Positions 1-10,958 of a stretch of DNA of 64,000 bases are shown here, in pieces. The DNA comes from Terebella lapidaria (lineage: Eukaryota > Annelida > Polychaeta > Terebellida > Terebellidae): positions 42,870,802 through 42,934,801 of the forward strand of contig OX424561.1 in NCBI GenBank assembly GCA_949152475.1, read 5' to 3'. Each line of letters begins with the position of its first letter. The first letter of the stretch is position 1. The notes beneath the pieces were generated by a model, which saw only the letters and a list, made by a program, of their open reading frames with translations, was not told the DNA's origin and searched no databases. The position numbers were made by a program, and so were the translations under genes.

Positions 1-547
1 TGTCTCGTGTACTGGGTGATATATACTCTGGTACCATTTTGATCTGGGAAGTTGTCTCAGAGCAAGACGAGAGAGACGATGGGGAGCTCAGCCATCAGCT
101 CTACATCCTCGATCCGTGGCTAAAGCCCTCGCGGGCCCTGGGGACGACTTCAATAGGGGGCCCGGGCTGGGGTAGACCTTGATGACTTGGGGCCGTACGC
201 CCTCTGGATCACCGGTCTTCTCCACCCGGGATGGTGCGACACAGGCTCTGGCAGACTGTCGGGTTGTCCGGGGTTCCATCCCCGAGGCGGACCGCGGCGA
301 GCCGGCCTTACAGTTAACACCACGGTGCTGATCGTGTATCTGAGTGGTGTCCGCATGTTTGGGCTCGTTGGGCGGGCTGCTACCTGGTTAATGTTCTGAT
401 GATAGAGTAATGACTGCGCCCGCAGTGACCCTCGGTGAGCGGCTTCTCTGCGAGGATCTGAGGATAGCGGGTGCGCGTCTGCGATGACCTGTGGTGAGAG
501 GACTATCCTCCAGGATCCCAGATAGCGGACGACGTTAAAACTTTACA
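1..547 (+). repeat. LTR fragment of a Ty3/Gypsy-type element, cut by window edge
   Basis: This stretch is the reverse-oriented relative of the solo LTR at 59601-60277. Both share the TATATACTCTGGTACC promoter-like block, the GAGCTCAGCCAT block and the GGATAGCGG/CCGCTATCC stretches. It ends at 547 in CTTTACA, the complement of the TGTAAAG terminus of the other LTRs. A TATA-like box lies near 29-36. The beginning is outside the window, so it cannot be said whether this is a solo LTR or one end of a full element. The short open frames inside it are not genes. Confidence 0.75.
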
Positions 548-1522
548 CTAGTTCTACTTGATATTATTCTTCCTACTATTTTTGTATTTTTCTTTGGCCA
601 ATTCTCGATCGTAAAGTGTAGGACCGATATTAGTGATTAGTTTCCCTTACTAATTTCCCATCATTTGCTGTATGACCGATGGTCGTATGATCAAAATCCC
701 CCATTATTGCCCAAGGTAGAAAGTGTGAAGGTCATCAGCCGAAATCACTGATTCGTAGTATTTCGAGGTTTGGTAATTCCCAATACGACGATATTCAATA
801 GAATGTTGATTTACAGTATGCAGTATAAAGTTGTGATAGCTGGCGAAGTTTGGATTGTCAGTATCAAGAATTCAGGTCGTGGTCGACAGGTCAAGAATAT
901 GTTCAATATAGAAAAAATAAATCTACTTTGATTAATGATCATTTCTCGCATAATTTTTTTTTTTGGGGGGGGGGGGGGGGCCAGTTTCCGACCAATTTAT
1001 ATATGACCAATGAAATGTCCCGATTATTGTCCAGGTAGAAAATGTCAGGGTCAGCAACTATATATTTTTAGTAAAACTAAATCTGGAAGGGCGAGGGTCT
1101 GCAATCTCTGATTGTCTCGTTTTTTCTGTGGCAGAGGAGCATACATATCGCCGATAATCATGACATGACAGGATTCAATTGATTCGATCACAGTTTGTAG
1201 TGAATCCACAGTTTCACAGTATACACTGCTCAAAACATTATAAGGATATTTTTTTATAGATTTTCCTTAGAATTAAATTGGTAGGTCCTATTCATGGAAT
1301 TCTGTATTTCAGTCACACAATAATCAATCAATATTCTCCTGTTGCTGTTGCTTTGCAACAAATGTTCAAATAAAGTATTAATATGGATGAGCACCGGGCT
1401 ATGAGACGTATGGTTGCGGGAATTTTTGCTCAGAATCCTGACACAATTAGGCCTGGTAAATGATGCGAACTCGCCGCCCACTCAGTGTGCCGCAACTATG
1501 GTAAGTTATTGGTTGCCTGACA
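548..1522. other. No gene seen; AT-rich with a G homopolymer
   Basis: I see no exon, RNA gene or clear repeat here. A T-run followed by about 15 G (near 955-980) is a homopolymer tract. The segment around 1083-1260 has short open frames without recognisable similarity. Confidence 0.5.
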
Positions 1523-1630
1523 GGTGGTGCTACACAAGCTGATGTTGCACGAAGATATGGAATGACACAGGCTATGATATCTCGACTCTATCAGAGATAT
1601 CAGAGCACGGAGACGGTGATTGCAAAGAGG
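1523..1630 (+). pseudogene. Tc1/mariner transposase scrap (helix-turn-helix part)
   Basis: Thirty-six codons read GGATQADVARRYGMTQAMIS followed by RLYQRYQSTETVI. This is the N-terminal helix-turn-helix of Tc1-like transposases, where 'GGATQADVAR...' followed by an R-L-W-x-R-Y-Q stretch is typical. No catalytic DDE part follows and the surrounding frame is closed, so it is a short dead remnant of a DNA transposon. The call rests on motif resemblance over one small segment. Confidence 0.55.
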
Positions 1631-1766
1631 GTTTCACATACCCATTATTGACGTTTTGACGTTATTGACATAAATTTGTCATTTATTTTCGATAACCATG
1701 TTGTGTTCAGCAGGCCATTTCTATCACACAAATACTTTTGCGTTACACTATGTTAATCGTTATTAC

Positions 1767-1794
1767 TTGCCGGAATCTAAAGATTTCGGCAAGT
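1767..1794. repeat. Terminal hairpin of family B
   Basis: Arms CTTGCCGGAATC and GATTTCGGCAAG pair with one mismatch around a short loop. A related end (TTTTGCCGGAATC) is at about 50603. Confidence 0.65.
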
Positions 1795-4195
1795 ATGTTG
1801 ATCGGTTTGTGGATGTGTTTGTGTGTTTGTGTGTTTGTTCGCACTCTAGCGTCCACAGTTCTTGATTAAAAGCTTCCAAAATACGTGTGCAGAATCTGTA
1901 GAATACCGGCCAGAAAACGTCCTATTTTGGTGTGTCTAGGTCAAAGGTCAAGGTCAAGCAAAACGTCGAAAACACATAAGTGGCCATAACTTCGGTTCTA
2001 ATGGTCCTAGAGACTTCAAATCAAGTTTATATTGTAGATAAACTCGAGTTCTATCTTTTGTGACCTTGACCTTGACATTTGACCTTGACCTTGGGAAGTT
2101 CGCCCGAGGTCGAATATTTGACCTTGGAGATCACCTCCTCCGATTTTCGATCTGATGCTTGGAAACGATGTGGGGCCGGTCCCTTATGGTCACCATAAAT
2201 TTTTAGTGCGATCGGTCAATCCGTTATGACGTAATTGACGTTTCTATGGCAACGAAATCGGTCCCATTATAAGCGAAATTGCATGTTTCAAGCTGTCCAT
2301 GCTGATAAAAGCATCAATAATGTGCGTAAATATCTAATAATACACTCGTTTATAGTCAAGGATAAGTTCTTTTGTTCCAGAAAATTTCAAGGTCAAAGGT
2401 TGAAAGTTAAGGTCAATATTGACCTGCAAGTGAAAATCATGTAGGTCTCTATATCTCAGGAACTAAGAAAGATAGAATCGCGAAAGTAAATCCAAAGTAT
2501 TGCACTCACTTAGCCTAACAAGTTTTGTATTTACACCTGAGGCCTATGACCGATAGCCTTTGCAAGCGCCTGAGGTCGAATTTGACCTAAAAAATGACCT
2601 TGACCTTGACCTTTTGTAAAAATATCGAGTAGTAGCTCGTTTGAAAGGTCTTTGAGAGTACTTTCCAAATATGTTCTCATTTTTTAAATCTGACGTCACA
2701 TGACGTCATAATGACGTTAAACGTGATTTTATTAGACTTCAATTCATTGTTTACATGAGATGCATAAACCATTCATAACTATTGTTGATCCGGTGCTCTG
2801 GGAAGTATTGGGGATACCTACTGAAGCTATTTGACAAATATCAGTTCAATAATTGCAGTGATAATGGCCTAATTGAGGTTTTTATGACGAAAAATTGGAG
2901 AAAATTTCATTTGTTTGTCGATTCTTTCATACTCATAGCGTCCACATATCTTGCTCGACTCCCTTCAAATTTGGTGTAGATATTCTGTAGGATAATGACT
3001 CTTGACAAGATGATTTTGGGAAAAATCGCTTCATCGATGACGTCACAAAAAATTCTTGAAAATCTGAGTTGAATGGCGATTTGACAGCCATTTGAATTTT
3101 AACACTGGAAACTCCATTTAACACATACCTTTAATTGTATTTCAGCCTATAATGCCTATTTCACACTGATTTTCTCCAAATAGTTTCCAAACAATATTGT
3201 CTATAATCTCACCAAATTTTATCCGAATCCTATCAGGACTTTGGATTTTTCAAATACATTTTATGTTTCAATGGTTCCAATTTTCAAGAATTTACTGAAT
3301 TTTCAATTTTGAAGCTTTTCATGCAATCAGTAGCACTGTTATTTCTGCTTTATGGTCCAATTTTCACATTTGGAATAGATTGAAAACTCGCCAAGATATC
3401 AAAGTAGAAAGAGCAGTGGGGTGAATCTGACTCTCAATCCGTTCACACGCCAATAAGCTGTAGAAACGATAACCGCATGTTGACATGTTCCCTTCTAAAT
3501 ATACACACTCGGTCGCATAATAATACAGTATATCATATATGTATCCAAATGCAGATCTCAAACAACGTTTCTTTTGTTTTCAGACTCACAGGTGTCCAAC
3601 TGATATAATAAAGCCTAAAACTCATGTCTAAATACAGTCTGGGTCAAGCGACAGGCCACTTTATATCAGAACTTTTAGGGGTGACGAACCGGCATAGCAA
3701 CCGGCCCCATTCCCGGTTTTTAGCAGTAATTTGTCTCAAGACCAAAGGTCCTGTGCATGCACCAGATATGCGTGGCAACAAAAGCGCTCCCATCATAGGC
3801 AAAATTGCATGTTTCAATCTTCCCATGCAGATATTAGCGTGAAAAATGAATGTAGAAAGAAGTCAGTTAAATTCTATTTAAGCAAGCTAGTCCTTCTGGT
3901 ACACATAATGTTAAGTAAAGGGTCAAGGGTCAAGGTCAATATTGACCTTTATGTAAAAATCAAATTGGTCTTTATATCTCAATAACTAAGAAGGATAAGA
4001 CGTGTAGGTAAAACCATAATACACTACTCACATATCCTAGCAAATTCTGTATTGGACCTAAGGTCTATGACCTATATCCTTTCCAAGCGCCAAGGGCGAA
4101 GTTGACCTCGAAATTGACATTGACCTTTATCTTTTTATAAAATATCGAGTAGTAGCTCGTTTGAAAGGTCTTTGGGAGTACTTTCCAAATATATT
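1767..4195 (+). mobile_element. Family B satellite-bearing non-autonomous element(s)
   Basis: The left end is a hairpin, CTTGCCGGAATC...GATTTCGGCAAG (1767-1794), followed by a GT-rich tract and blocks of TGACCTTGACC. The body holds the segment 'GACGTAATTGACGTTTCTAT ... CCCATTATAAGCGAAATTGC' (about 2227-2340), seen again at 33790-33870 and in diverged form at about 3770-3840. The block around 2625-2680 (GAGTAGTAGCTCGTTTGAAA) recurs at 4147-4190, so this stretch holds two partial copies of the body. The second copy is interrupted at about 4196 by family A. An end resembling the counterpart terminus (TTCCGGCAAG) is seen only in the copy at 33606-34420. No coding capacity is recognised. Confidence 0.6.
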
Positions 4196-4252
4196 TTTAG
4201 GTTACTGGACCTATGGTCCGATAACCTATTGGCATGGCGTTGCGTCCGTCGT

Positions 4253-4284
<32 letters not shown>

Positions 4285-6184
4285 CACATTTTTATCTTTT
4301 TTGTTTACAGGCGAATTTTTCTGAAATTTTGCAGAAAAATACTTAAAAATAATTCAAGGAGGTATTTTTTAGTTTTTTGATTTTCGCTTTTTCTTCAAAA
4401 TGGCGGTCGTTTTCGACGAAAAAGGCCTGATTTTGGACTTTGGCGGCCATTTTCTCAAAATCTGTTCAGTAACTTTTTTTCTCTTTGATACATAAGACTC
4501 CTCATATGTACTTCTATGATGTCTATAAATTTCGTTGCGCTTGAATCGCTCGAAGTGGGCCATTTTGGCCCAAACTCGGCCCAAATGGGACTTTCCCATG
4601 TTAAATTCTCCTATGCTTTATAATGGGACACATTAAAGCCTAATATCTCACTTAATATTGAGATTAGAGACTAGGAATCAATTGTCGACATATAGGAAAT
4701 GATATATGCTGAATATTGTCGTGACCTTGAATTTGACCTCTGACCTTGGTTTCAAGGTCAGAGCGGCCGTTTTCGTCGAAAAATGGCCAATTTTGGACTT
4801 CGACGGTCGTTTTCTCAAAAACTGTTCAGTAACTTTTTTTCTCATTGATGCATGACACTCCTCCTATGTACCCCTGTGACATGTATAAATTTCGTTGCCC
4901 TTGAATCGCTCGAAGTGGGCCATTTTGGGCCCAAACTCAGCCCAAATGGGACTTTCCCATGTTAAATTCTCCTATGCTTTATAATGGGACACATTAAGCC
5001 TAATATCTCACTTAATATTGAAATTAGAGACTAGGAATCAATTGTGGACATATAGGAAATGATATATGCTGAATATTCTCGTGACCTTGAATTTGACCTT
5101 TGACCTCATTTCCAAGGTCGCAGGACAAAATTGCTAATATCTCGCTTATTATCGACTTTACAGCTTAGGAATCAATTGTGAACATATAGGAAATGATATA
5201 CGCAGAATATTCTCATGACCTTGAATTTGACCTTTGACCTCATTCCCAAGGTCACAGGACAAAATTGCTGATATCTCGCTTATTATCGACTTTACAGCTT
5301 AGGAATCAATTGTGAACATATGGGAAATGATATATGCTGAATATTCTCGTGACCTTGAATTTGACCTTTGACCTCATTTTCAAGGTCACAGGACAAAATG
5401 GCCAATATCTTGCTTATTAGCGACTTTACAGCTTAGGAATCAATTGTGAACATATAGGAAATGATATATGCTGAAAATGCTTGTGACCTTGAATTTGACC
5501 TTTGACCTATTTTCAAGGTCACAGGACAAAATGGCCAATATCTTGCTTATTAGCGACTTTACAGCTTAGGAATCAATTGTGAACATATAGGAAATGATAT
5601 ATGCTGAAAATGCTCGTGATCTTGAATTTGACCTTTGACCTATTTTCAAGGTCACAGGACAAAATGGCCAATATCTTGCTTATTAGCGACTTTACAGCTT
5701 AGGAATTAATTGTGAACATATAGGAAATGATATATATGCTGAAAATTCTCACGACCTTGAATTTGAACTTTGACCTCATTTTCAAGGTCAACAGGACAAA
5801 ATGGCTAATATCTTGCTTATTATCGACTTTACAGCTTAGGAATCAATTGTGAACATATAGGAAATGATATATTCTGAATATTTTAATGATATTAAATTTG
5901 ACCTTTGACCTAAATTTCAAGGTCAGTCATTTTATTTTCAAAGTCAGATTACAAAATGGCTTATATCTCGCTTATTATCAAATTTACAGCTTAGGGGTCC
6001 ATAGTGAACATATAGGAAATGATGTATGCTGAATAGTTTGGTGATCTAGAATTTAACCTTTGATCCCATTTTCACGGTTAGAGATATGGCGATTTCAGTG
6101 GTCACCTTGAATTTGACTTTCAACTTTCTCGGCTTAACTCTGTATATTTCTCCGGTAACCTTACTAGCCCATTGGGCTAATTTC
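4196..6184 (+). mobile_element. Family A element, copy 1, with ~121-bp satellite core
   Basis: It opens with TTAGGTTACTGGACCTATGG and a hairpin (AGGTTACTGGA / TCCGATAACCT), followed by GGCATGGCGTTGCGTCCGTC and a (GTC)n tract. A unique block with 'CAAAATGGCGG' follows, then an array (about 4700-6110) of units of about 120-135 bp. It closes with CTCCGGTAACCT and the small hairpin TAGCCCATTGGGCTA (about 6152-6182). Each unit reads roughly TGACCTTGAATTTGACC, TTTGACCT, TTTTCAAGGTCA, GGAATCAATTGTGAACATAT. The subterminal inverted repeats (AGGTTACCGGA/TCCGGTAACCT) and the 3' hairpin are like those of Helentron-type non-autonomous elements; that class assignment is inference. It lies inside a family B copy. 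Confidence 0.7.
4700..6110. repeat. Nuclear-receptor-motif satellite array in family A copy 1
   Basis: About eleven units, each with one or two TGACCTTGA (complement TCAAGGTCA) sites. At least six units have an exact TGACCTTTGACCT (DR1) site, near 5091, 5228, 5370, 5497, 5628 and 5897. Later units vary by point changes and small indels. There is no open frame. Confidence 0.75.
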
Positions 6185-6910
6185 TCATTTCTGATCGACC
6201 TAGATTCTATACCCTGGTGGCGAGAATTGGAACTGATGGGATAACCAAAATCAAGTGCAAAGTTGAAATAATTCATCATAAGCGTCATAATGCATCAATC
6301 AGTCTTTGGAACTTTACAGTACTGATGACAATAAAGAGATTCCACTTGTTGTTCACGTTTTCAAATAAGTGAAAGCAGACTGATGCTTTTTATTTATTGA
6401 TGAAAATATATATCGTATAACATATTATTAAGACATTTCATTGAATAGGGAAATTGGCTCATAGCAAAATACAAAATCCCACACATTTACTCAAAACCAA
6501 GAAAATCGTGCTCACTGTCAGATTCTGCTGTACTTAACAACCTCCAAAGCTACATGTGAACTTTGAAAATATGCAATTAACTTCAAAGCTAATCAGGGCT
6601 GACACTCACTGTGTGAACTGGTTGTCAGATTTACTCAGCAGCTGGTCAGATCAATTTGAACAATTGATCAAATCGCCCAACATCTGTCAGCGTACATAGA
6701 CCGTCAAACTCGCCGTACTTCCCCGAAATCGCTGAGAATCGTTGGGATTTTGTATTGACTTTTATAAAAGCCGACCTCAATATTTTGCCTCTTATTGGAG
6801 GTAAAAAACCTCGGCTAATACACAAGTATCTACGGTATTATCACGTGTGGATGTCACAATGTCAATCATAAACAAACGTGATAAAGTTTCCCTGTTTTTT
6901 GCCACGTCAG
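6185..6910. other. No gene seen; sequence 5' of the first visible ABCC exon
   Basis: Presumed intron or upstream DNA. A short inverted repeat (AGCCGACCTC / GAGG...CCTCGGCT, near 6770-6820) is present. The last 20 bases before 6911 form a pyrimidine-rich splice acceptor. Confidence 0.45.
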
Positions 6911-7126
6911 GAGGCTACGAAGGTTGTACAGCCGCTGTTGATGGGCGGACTGATCCGATACTTCAGTCCTGACACAGAAATAGCCACATGGGAGGCGTAT
7001 CTCTACGCCCTGGGGGTGGGGCTCTGTGCCATCGTCATAGCTATAACCCACCATCCTTACTTCTTCATGGTACAGAGGGTGGGGATGTGGCTCAGAGTCG
7101 CATCTTGCTCAATGATCTTCAAAAAG
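6911..7126 (+). CDS. ABCC4-like exon a
   Basis: The acceptor is TTGCCACGTCAG|GAG and the donor AAAAAG|GTATCT. It encodes 72 codons from [20 protein letters not shown] through [15 protein letters not shown] to SMIFKK, covering the first transmembrane helices and the intracellular loop. Both ends are phase 0. Confidence 0.88.
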
Positions 7127-9863
7127 GTATCTTGTTTGGTTCTCTGGTGATGCTTCGAATTATTGCTCTATGCCAGGATTTTTAGCCATCTTGACCTGAT
7201 GATAAATGTTTATTATATTGGCTGTTTCTTACCCCACTCCAGTCCCTGAGGTTGAGTAACCGAGCGCTCGGAGAGACCACCACCGGACAAATCGTCAATC
7301 TCATGTCCAACGATGTCATGAGGTTCGACCAGGTGCTCGTCCCTTTGAGACTATGTTGTGGGAACTTTGTTTGCATGTGACGAATTAAATCGCCCAGTTT
7401 CATTGGTCATGTTGGAGACTTAGTTTGCACCAAAAGCAAATGTTCAAGTTAAACCAATGACAAACAAACAAACTGTGAGCTTGCCTCATTCAAATTACAA
7501 CAGAACGTCTTGCCTCTGTGATTACAGACTGTGATATTCCTACACTTTCTATGGATCGGCCCCCTGCAGGCTATATGTGTGCTGGTTATACTGTACTATC
7601 AGCTCGGCCCAGCCAGTCTCGCAGGCTTCGCGATATTACTGCTACTTATACCGGTGCAAGGCTTCATGGGAAGACTGTTCTCAAAGCTCCGGTCAGTCGT
7701 CAAAGTGTCACTTGTGTCAACATAACACTATTCTAGAAATGTAATTGTATCCCCCGAACAAAGTTTGGTTGATACTCTAGATTTGCGATTCTGCGCCGCA
7801 TTTGCTGCTTTCTTGTGAACACGCTACAGGCTACAAATCTGAACCGATTACGATGATTTTTCATTGGGACCTGACTTATGGTAGGATTGCAACACCAATC
7901 GATTTTGGTTGCCATAGCAACCAAATTGGCCGAGTGGCGACACATTTTGTGCTCAAATTGGCCTGTTCAGCACACATGGTTTGTGAACGCTGTACAGATG
8001 GGAGTTTTCGATGAATGATGATGAAATTGCAAATGCTTGATGAGAAAGACAGTCACACGAAACCTATTGTTTTTCAGAATGATCAAATAAATATTTATTA
8101 CTTAACAGGTTAACTTATTACGACAATTGATATACCCACTTTGCCATGTATGATCACGCCAATACCATGTACTATGAAAGCAAATAATACTGAATTCTTG
8201 TTCAGAATAGATAACTAATGTTTTTGGTGAAATTAGAACAATAATACCAAATAAGTTAGCATTACTTTCACTAGTTAAGTCCATTACGGACCACAATAAA
8301 ATTAGTTAAGACGAGGAACATTTATTATTGGGCCCTACAATGTAAAGGTTCTCTTCAGTAGAGATTTCATGACTGTAACCAAATAAGTTAACATCTGTTT
8401 TACTAGTTAAGTCTATTATTGACCACAATAAGAATAGTTAAGACAAGAAACATTTATTATTGGGCTCAACAAGGTAAAGGTTCTGTTTAGTAGAGATTTC
8501 ATTGCTGTATCTGAATAAGTTAACATCAGTTTGCTAGTTAAGTCTATCATTGACCATAATGAAAATAGGTAACACAATAAACATTTATTATTGGGTTAAT
8601 AGTAGGAAAAGATTCTGGTCAGCAGAATTTTGATGGTTTTGGGGGCAACAGGGATGATAGGGCTAAGGGGGATACACCCCAGCGGTCGTCAGCGACTGGA
8701 GAGCCTCTAGTTTCTATTTTCTATATTCACTGTAAAAAAAAAAACCTGGGCAGCTAACATTATAAATAGGAGAAGTTAGCCTGGAGTTGCGCTGGGGTGG
8801 GGAAGAGTGGGTTTGAAATGCAACAATCCTTCTTTCAACATGTTCAATAGCAAAATATTTAGCTCGTTTCCAATTATATGATATATAATACATTTGATGT
8901 TGAAGTTTCCACACAACAAACAATAGACCGATATCAACAATGCCAGAAGTGTCCCGCTTCGGAAGAAGACAGAGATGAGTTCCAGTGTATGATGATTTCT
9001 GTGCTTGCAGACGGAAGACGGCGGAGCAGACGGACGAACGAGTGCGTCTCATGAATGAGATTCTCAACGGCATGCGAGTCATCAAGATGTATTGTTGGGA
9101 GAAGATGTTTGGCAATCTCGTGCACAAAGTTAGAAAGTAAGTACATGTCGTTTGCTTTGACAGTGTGCATGTTGTATTGTATACCAAGCAAATTGTCATC
9201 AACAAGCAACATGTTGCAACTTGCAATCAAATGTATTTTATCATGCAGTGGGTGAGGTTTGTAACATTACGGAGTGAACACGCATATTTCGATATATCCT
9301 TCATGTAGTTTGCACATACCCGGTATTGGTGAAATTTTATCGTTACTGACTGACGTGGTATATATCTTGTGTGTCGGTGGTCACATCAATATATCAGAAT
9401 TTGTGGTGAATGAAATGTACTGAACAGGTAATGGTTTGTCCTAGTATGTCACAAAATTTGAGAAATTGTAATCGTGCATCACAGTTACTAGTGAATAAAG
9501 GGCTGTCACAAAACTTTCGTATCGATGTATATGTTGATGTTAAGATCCCGAAATAAGACCAGATTTTTATTGGCCTATTAATATGATGAAGAGTGCAACT
9601 TTCTGCTTTTCAGTTTAGAAAGCACACGGATCCAGAACTGTAGCTATGCTCGGGCAGCTACACATGCTCCGTTTTTCTCGTCGGCTAAAATCATTGCTTA
9701 CTTGACATTCCTGGTGTACATGAGAGGCGGTGGCGCGCTGACGGCGGCGACGGTATTTGTGGCCGTGGCCTTGTTCAATCCAGTCAGGTTGACTCTGACT
9801 CTGTTCGTTCCGTTTGCTGTGACCTTGTCCGCCGAAGCAGAGATTACATTGAATAGGATTCAG
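6911..9863 (+). CDS. ABCC4-like: ABCC4/MRP4-like ABC transporter, five exons of TMD1 (partial gene)
   Basis: Exons 6911-7126, 7243-7332, 7528-7691, 9011-9136 and 9614-9863 join in one frame with canonical GT/AG sites to give about 282 residues. The protein is the first transmembrane domain of a C-subfamily ABC exporter. Recognisable blocks in order are [62 protein letters not shown]-like [20 protein letters not shown], and the helix that follows the FVAVALFN block. Human MRP4 carries closely similar blocks (for example [14 protein letters not shown] and FLHFLWAGPLQAI). Known members move cyclic nucleotides, eicosanoids and conjugated xenobiotics out of cells; the substrate here is unknown. 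The N-terminal exon(s) are presumably left of the window. No exon for NBD1, TMD2 or NBD2 was recognised to the right, where a Ty3/Gypsy element and other repeats follow. It may be a truncated copy, or the gene may continue beyond the window in a huge intron. Confidence 0.85.
7243..7332 (+). CDS. ABCC4-like exon b
   Basis: Thirty codons, [20 protein letters not shown] then [10 protein letters not shown], with acceptor CACTCCAG and donor CAG|GTGCTC. The [14 protein letters not shown] block is a signature of the MRP4 branch of ABCC proteins. Both ends are phase 0. Confidence 0.9.
7528..7691 (+). CDS. ABCC4-like exon c
   Basis: It runs from the acceptor ATTACAG at 7527 to the donor CTCCG|GTCAGT. 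The product reads [20 protein letters not shown], then a hydrophobic stretch through [10 protein letters not shown] to MGRLFSKL. It ends in phase 2, and the next exon supplies the last base of an arginine codon. Confidence 0.9.
7746..8711 (+). mobile_element. Element C, copy 1, inside an ABCC intron
   Basis: The ends read TTGTATCCCCCGAACAAAG on the left and GGCTAAGGGGGATACACCCC, AGCGGTCGTCAGCGAC on the right. The same sequence is present in reverse orientation at 44290-45830. The body carries the block GGTTGCCATAGCAACC (about 7907-7922, a near-palindrome) and, at about 8260-8600, two to three tandem units of about 130 bp with GTTAACTTATT and CATTTATTATTGGG. No protein is encoded. A non-autonomous DNA element is likely; the superfamily is not recognised. 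Confidence 0.6.
9011..9136 (+). CDS. ABCC4-like exon d
   Basis: Acceptor GTGCTTGCAG, donor AGAAA|GTAAGT. The product is [42 protein letters not shown]. The 'R-x-x-MNE-x-L-x-G-x-R-x-IK-x-Y-x-WE' block is the conserved ABCC intracellular loop. It enters in phase 2 and leaves in phase 2. Confidence 0.9.
9614..9863 (+). CDS. ABCC4-like exon e, last one recognised
   Basis: Acceptor TGCTTTTCAG, donor CAG|GTAAGA. It completes the split codon, then codes 83 residues. These include [17 protein letters not shown] (membrane helix), [20 protein letters not shown] (membrane helix) and [11 protein letters not shown], where the linker to the first nucleotide-binding domain begins. The following intron holds the Ty3/Gypsy element. 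Confidence 0.9.
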
Positions 9864-10081
9864 GTAAGACGGCTGATTGGCTCCCGGCGTAGCTTCGCTG
9901 TACAGATCTTTACCTGTCTAACTTCTCCGTGGTTGATGTCTTGTAGTTAGAGGAACTGAAGGAAATTGAGTTCTTTTGAACTTTGCTGTGGGATCGTGCA
10001 ACTCGTTGGCTATCTTCAGTGTTTATTCCAGCTCGTATTAACCCAAACCTATCGCAATCGGCTCATGTTTACAGTTGTTAA

Positions 10082-10944
10082 TGTAAAGTTCGGTGCCCGC
10101 TACAGGGCGCCGCTCTCTACGGTAACAACTACAACCAGGTAACAGCACCTCCGGATCGGATCCAGAACATGCGGAGCGGGTTCCGCACATCCGGAACGGG
10201 TCCCGCATATCCGGAACGGGCTCCGGAACGAGTCCCGCACATCCGGAACGGGACTCCGCACATCCGGAACGGGCTCCGCATATCCGGAACGGGTCCGGCC
10301 GTCATACATCACAACATAACACATATCATCATCATCACCTTATCTACAACATGCACATTATACATTCGTTATGGTAATGTAGCCGTGTGTAGAGTCCGAG
10401 GAGCCATGGAGCGGCTCCACGGAGCACGTACACGTGGGCATGTTGCTGGCCGGTCTCGCCGAAGGCACTGTCACAGAGATAGAACTCTGAGCCAGCCCGA
10501 CGGTCTGCCAGAGCCTGTGTCACACGTCCCGGGAAGGGAGAGAACTGGCGATCCACAGGGCTTACGCCCCCGAGTCAGCAACTTGTCTCTCCCAGCCCGG
10601 GCCTCCCCATGGAAATCGTCCCCAGGGCTCTAAGAGCCCACTACTCCTGACCAGGGAACGCAAAGCTCATGGCGAGCCTTGCGTGCGTCCTGTTCACTCT
10701 CTCTCGGACAATCTCCTCGATCGAGTCGCTTCCAGTGTATATATAATACACCACAAGCTGTAGGACGCACGCGAGGTTTAATCGATCCATTGTTATAGTT
10801 TACTGGAGCGTAAATTACAATACGTCGCCGTGGCAACGCACGCTCGAACGGAGCATGTCAAAACAAGGCCAAGTACGAAAAGGCCACATAAATGGCATTT
10901 ATGTTTACAATCACCTGCCGCGTGCTTAGGGCAAAATCGCCACA
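10082..10944 (-). repeat. 3' LTR of the Ty3/Gypsy element (863 bp)
   Basis: It starts TGTAAAGTTCGG and ends AAAATCGCCACA on the plus strand (TG...CA ends on both strands). It matches the copy at 22108-22970 at a constant offset of 12,026 bp. Short tandem motifs ACATCCGGAACGGG occur near 10180-10290. A TATATAATA block near 10740-10750 may be the promoter. Confidence 0.93.
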
Positions 10945-10958
10945 TTACCCCCTTCTTA
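10945..10958 (-). other. Polypurine tract next to the 3' LTR
   Basis: On the minus strand the 14 bases before the LTR read TAAGAAGGGGGTAA, a purine-rich primer for plus-strand synthesis as expected in LTR elements. Confidence 0.75.

Noticed and set aside
8714-9226. 170-codon minus-strand frame
   Set aside because: Antisense to ABCC exon d and flanking intron; no homology in this strand, while the plus strand has a clear conserved exon.
10169-10633. 154-codon frame also found at 22195-22659
   Set aside because: It lies in the LTR and is present in both LTR copies; repeated ACATCCGGAACGGG words explain the open frame.
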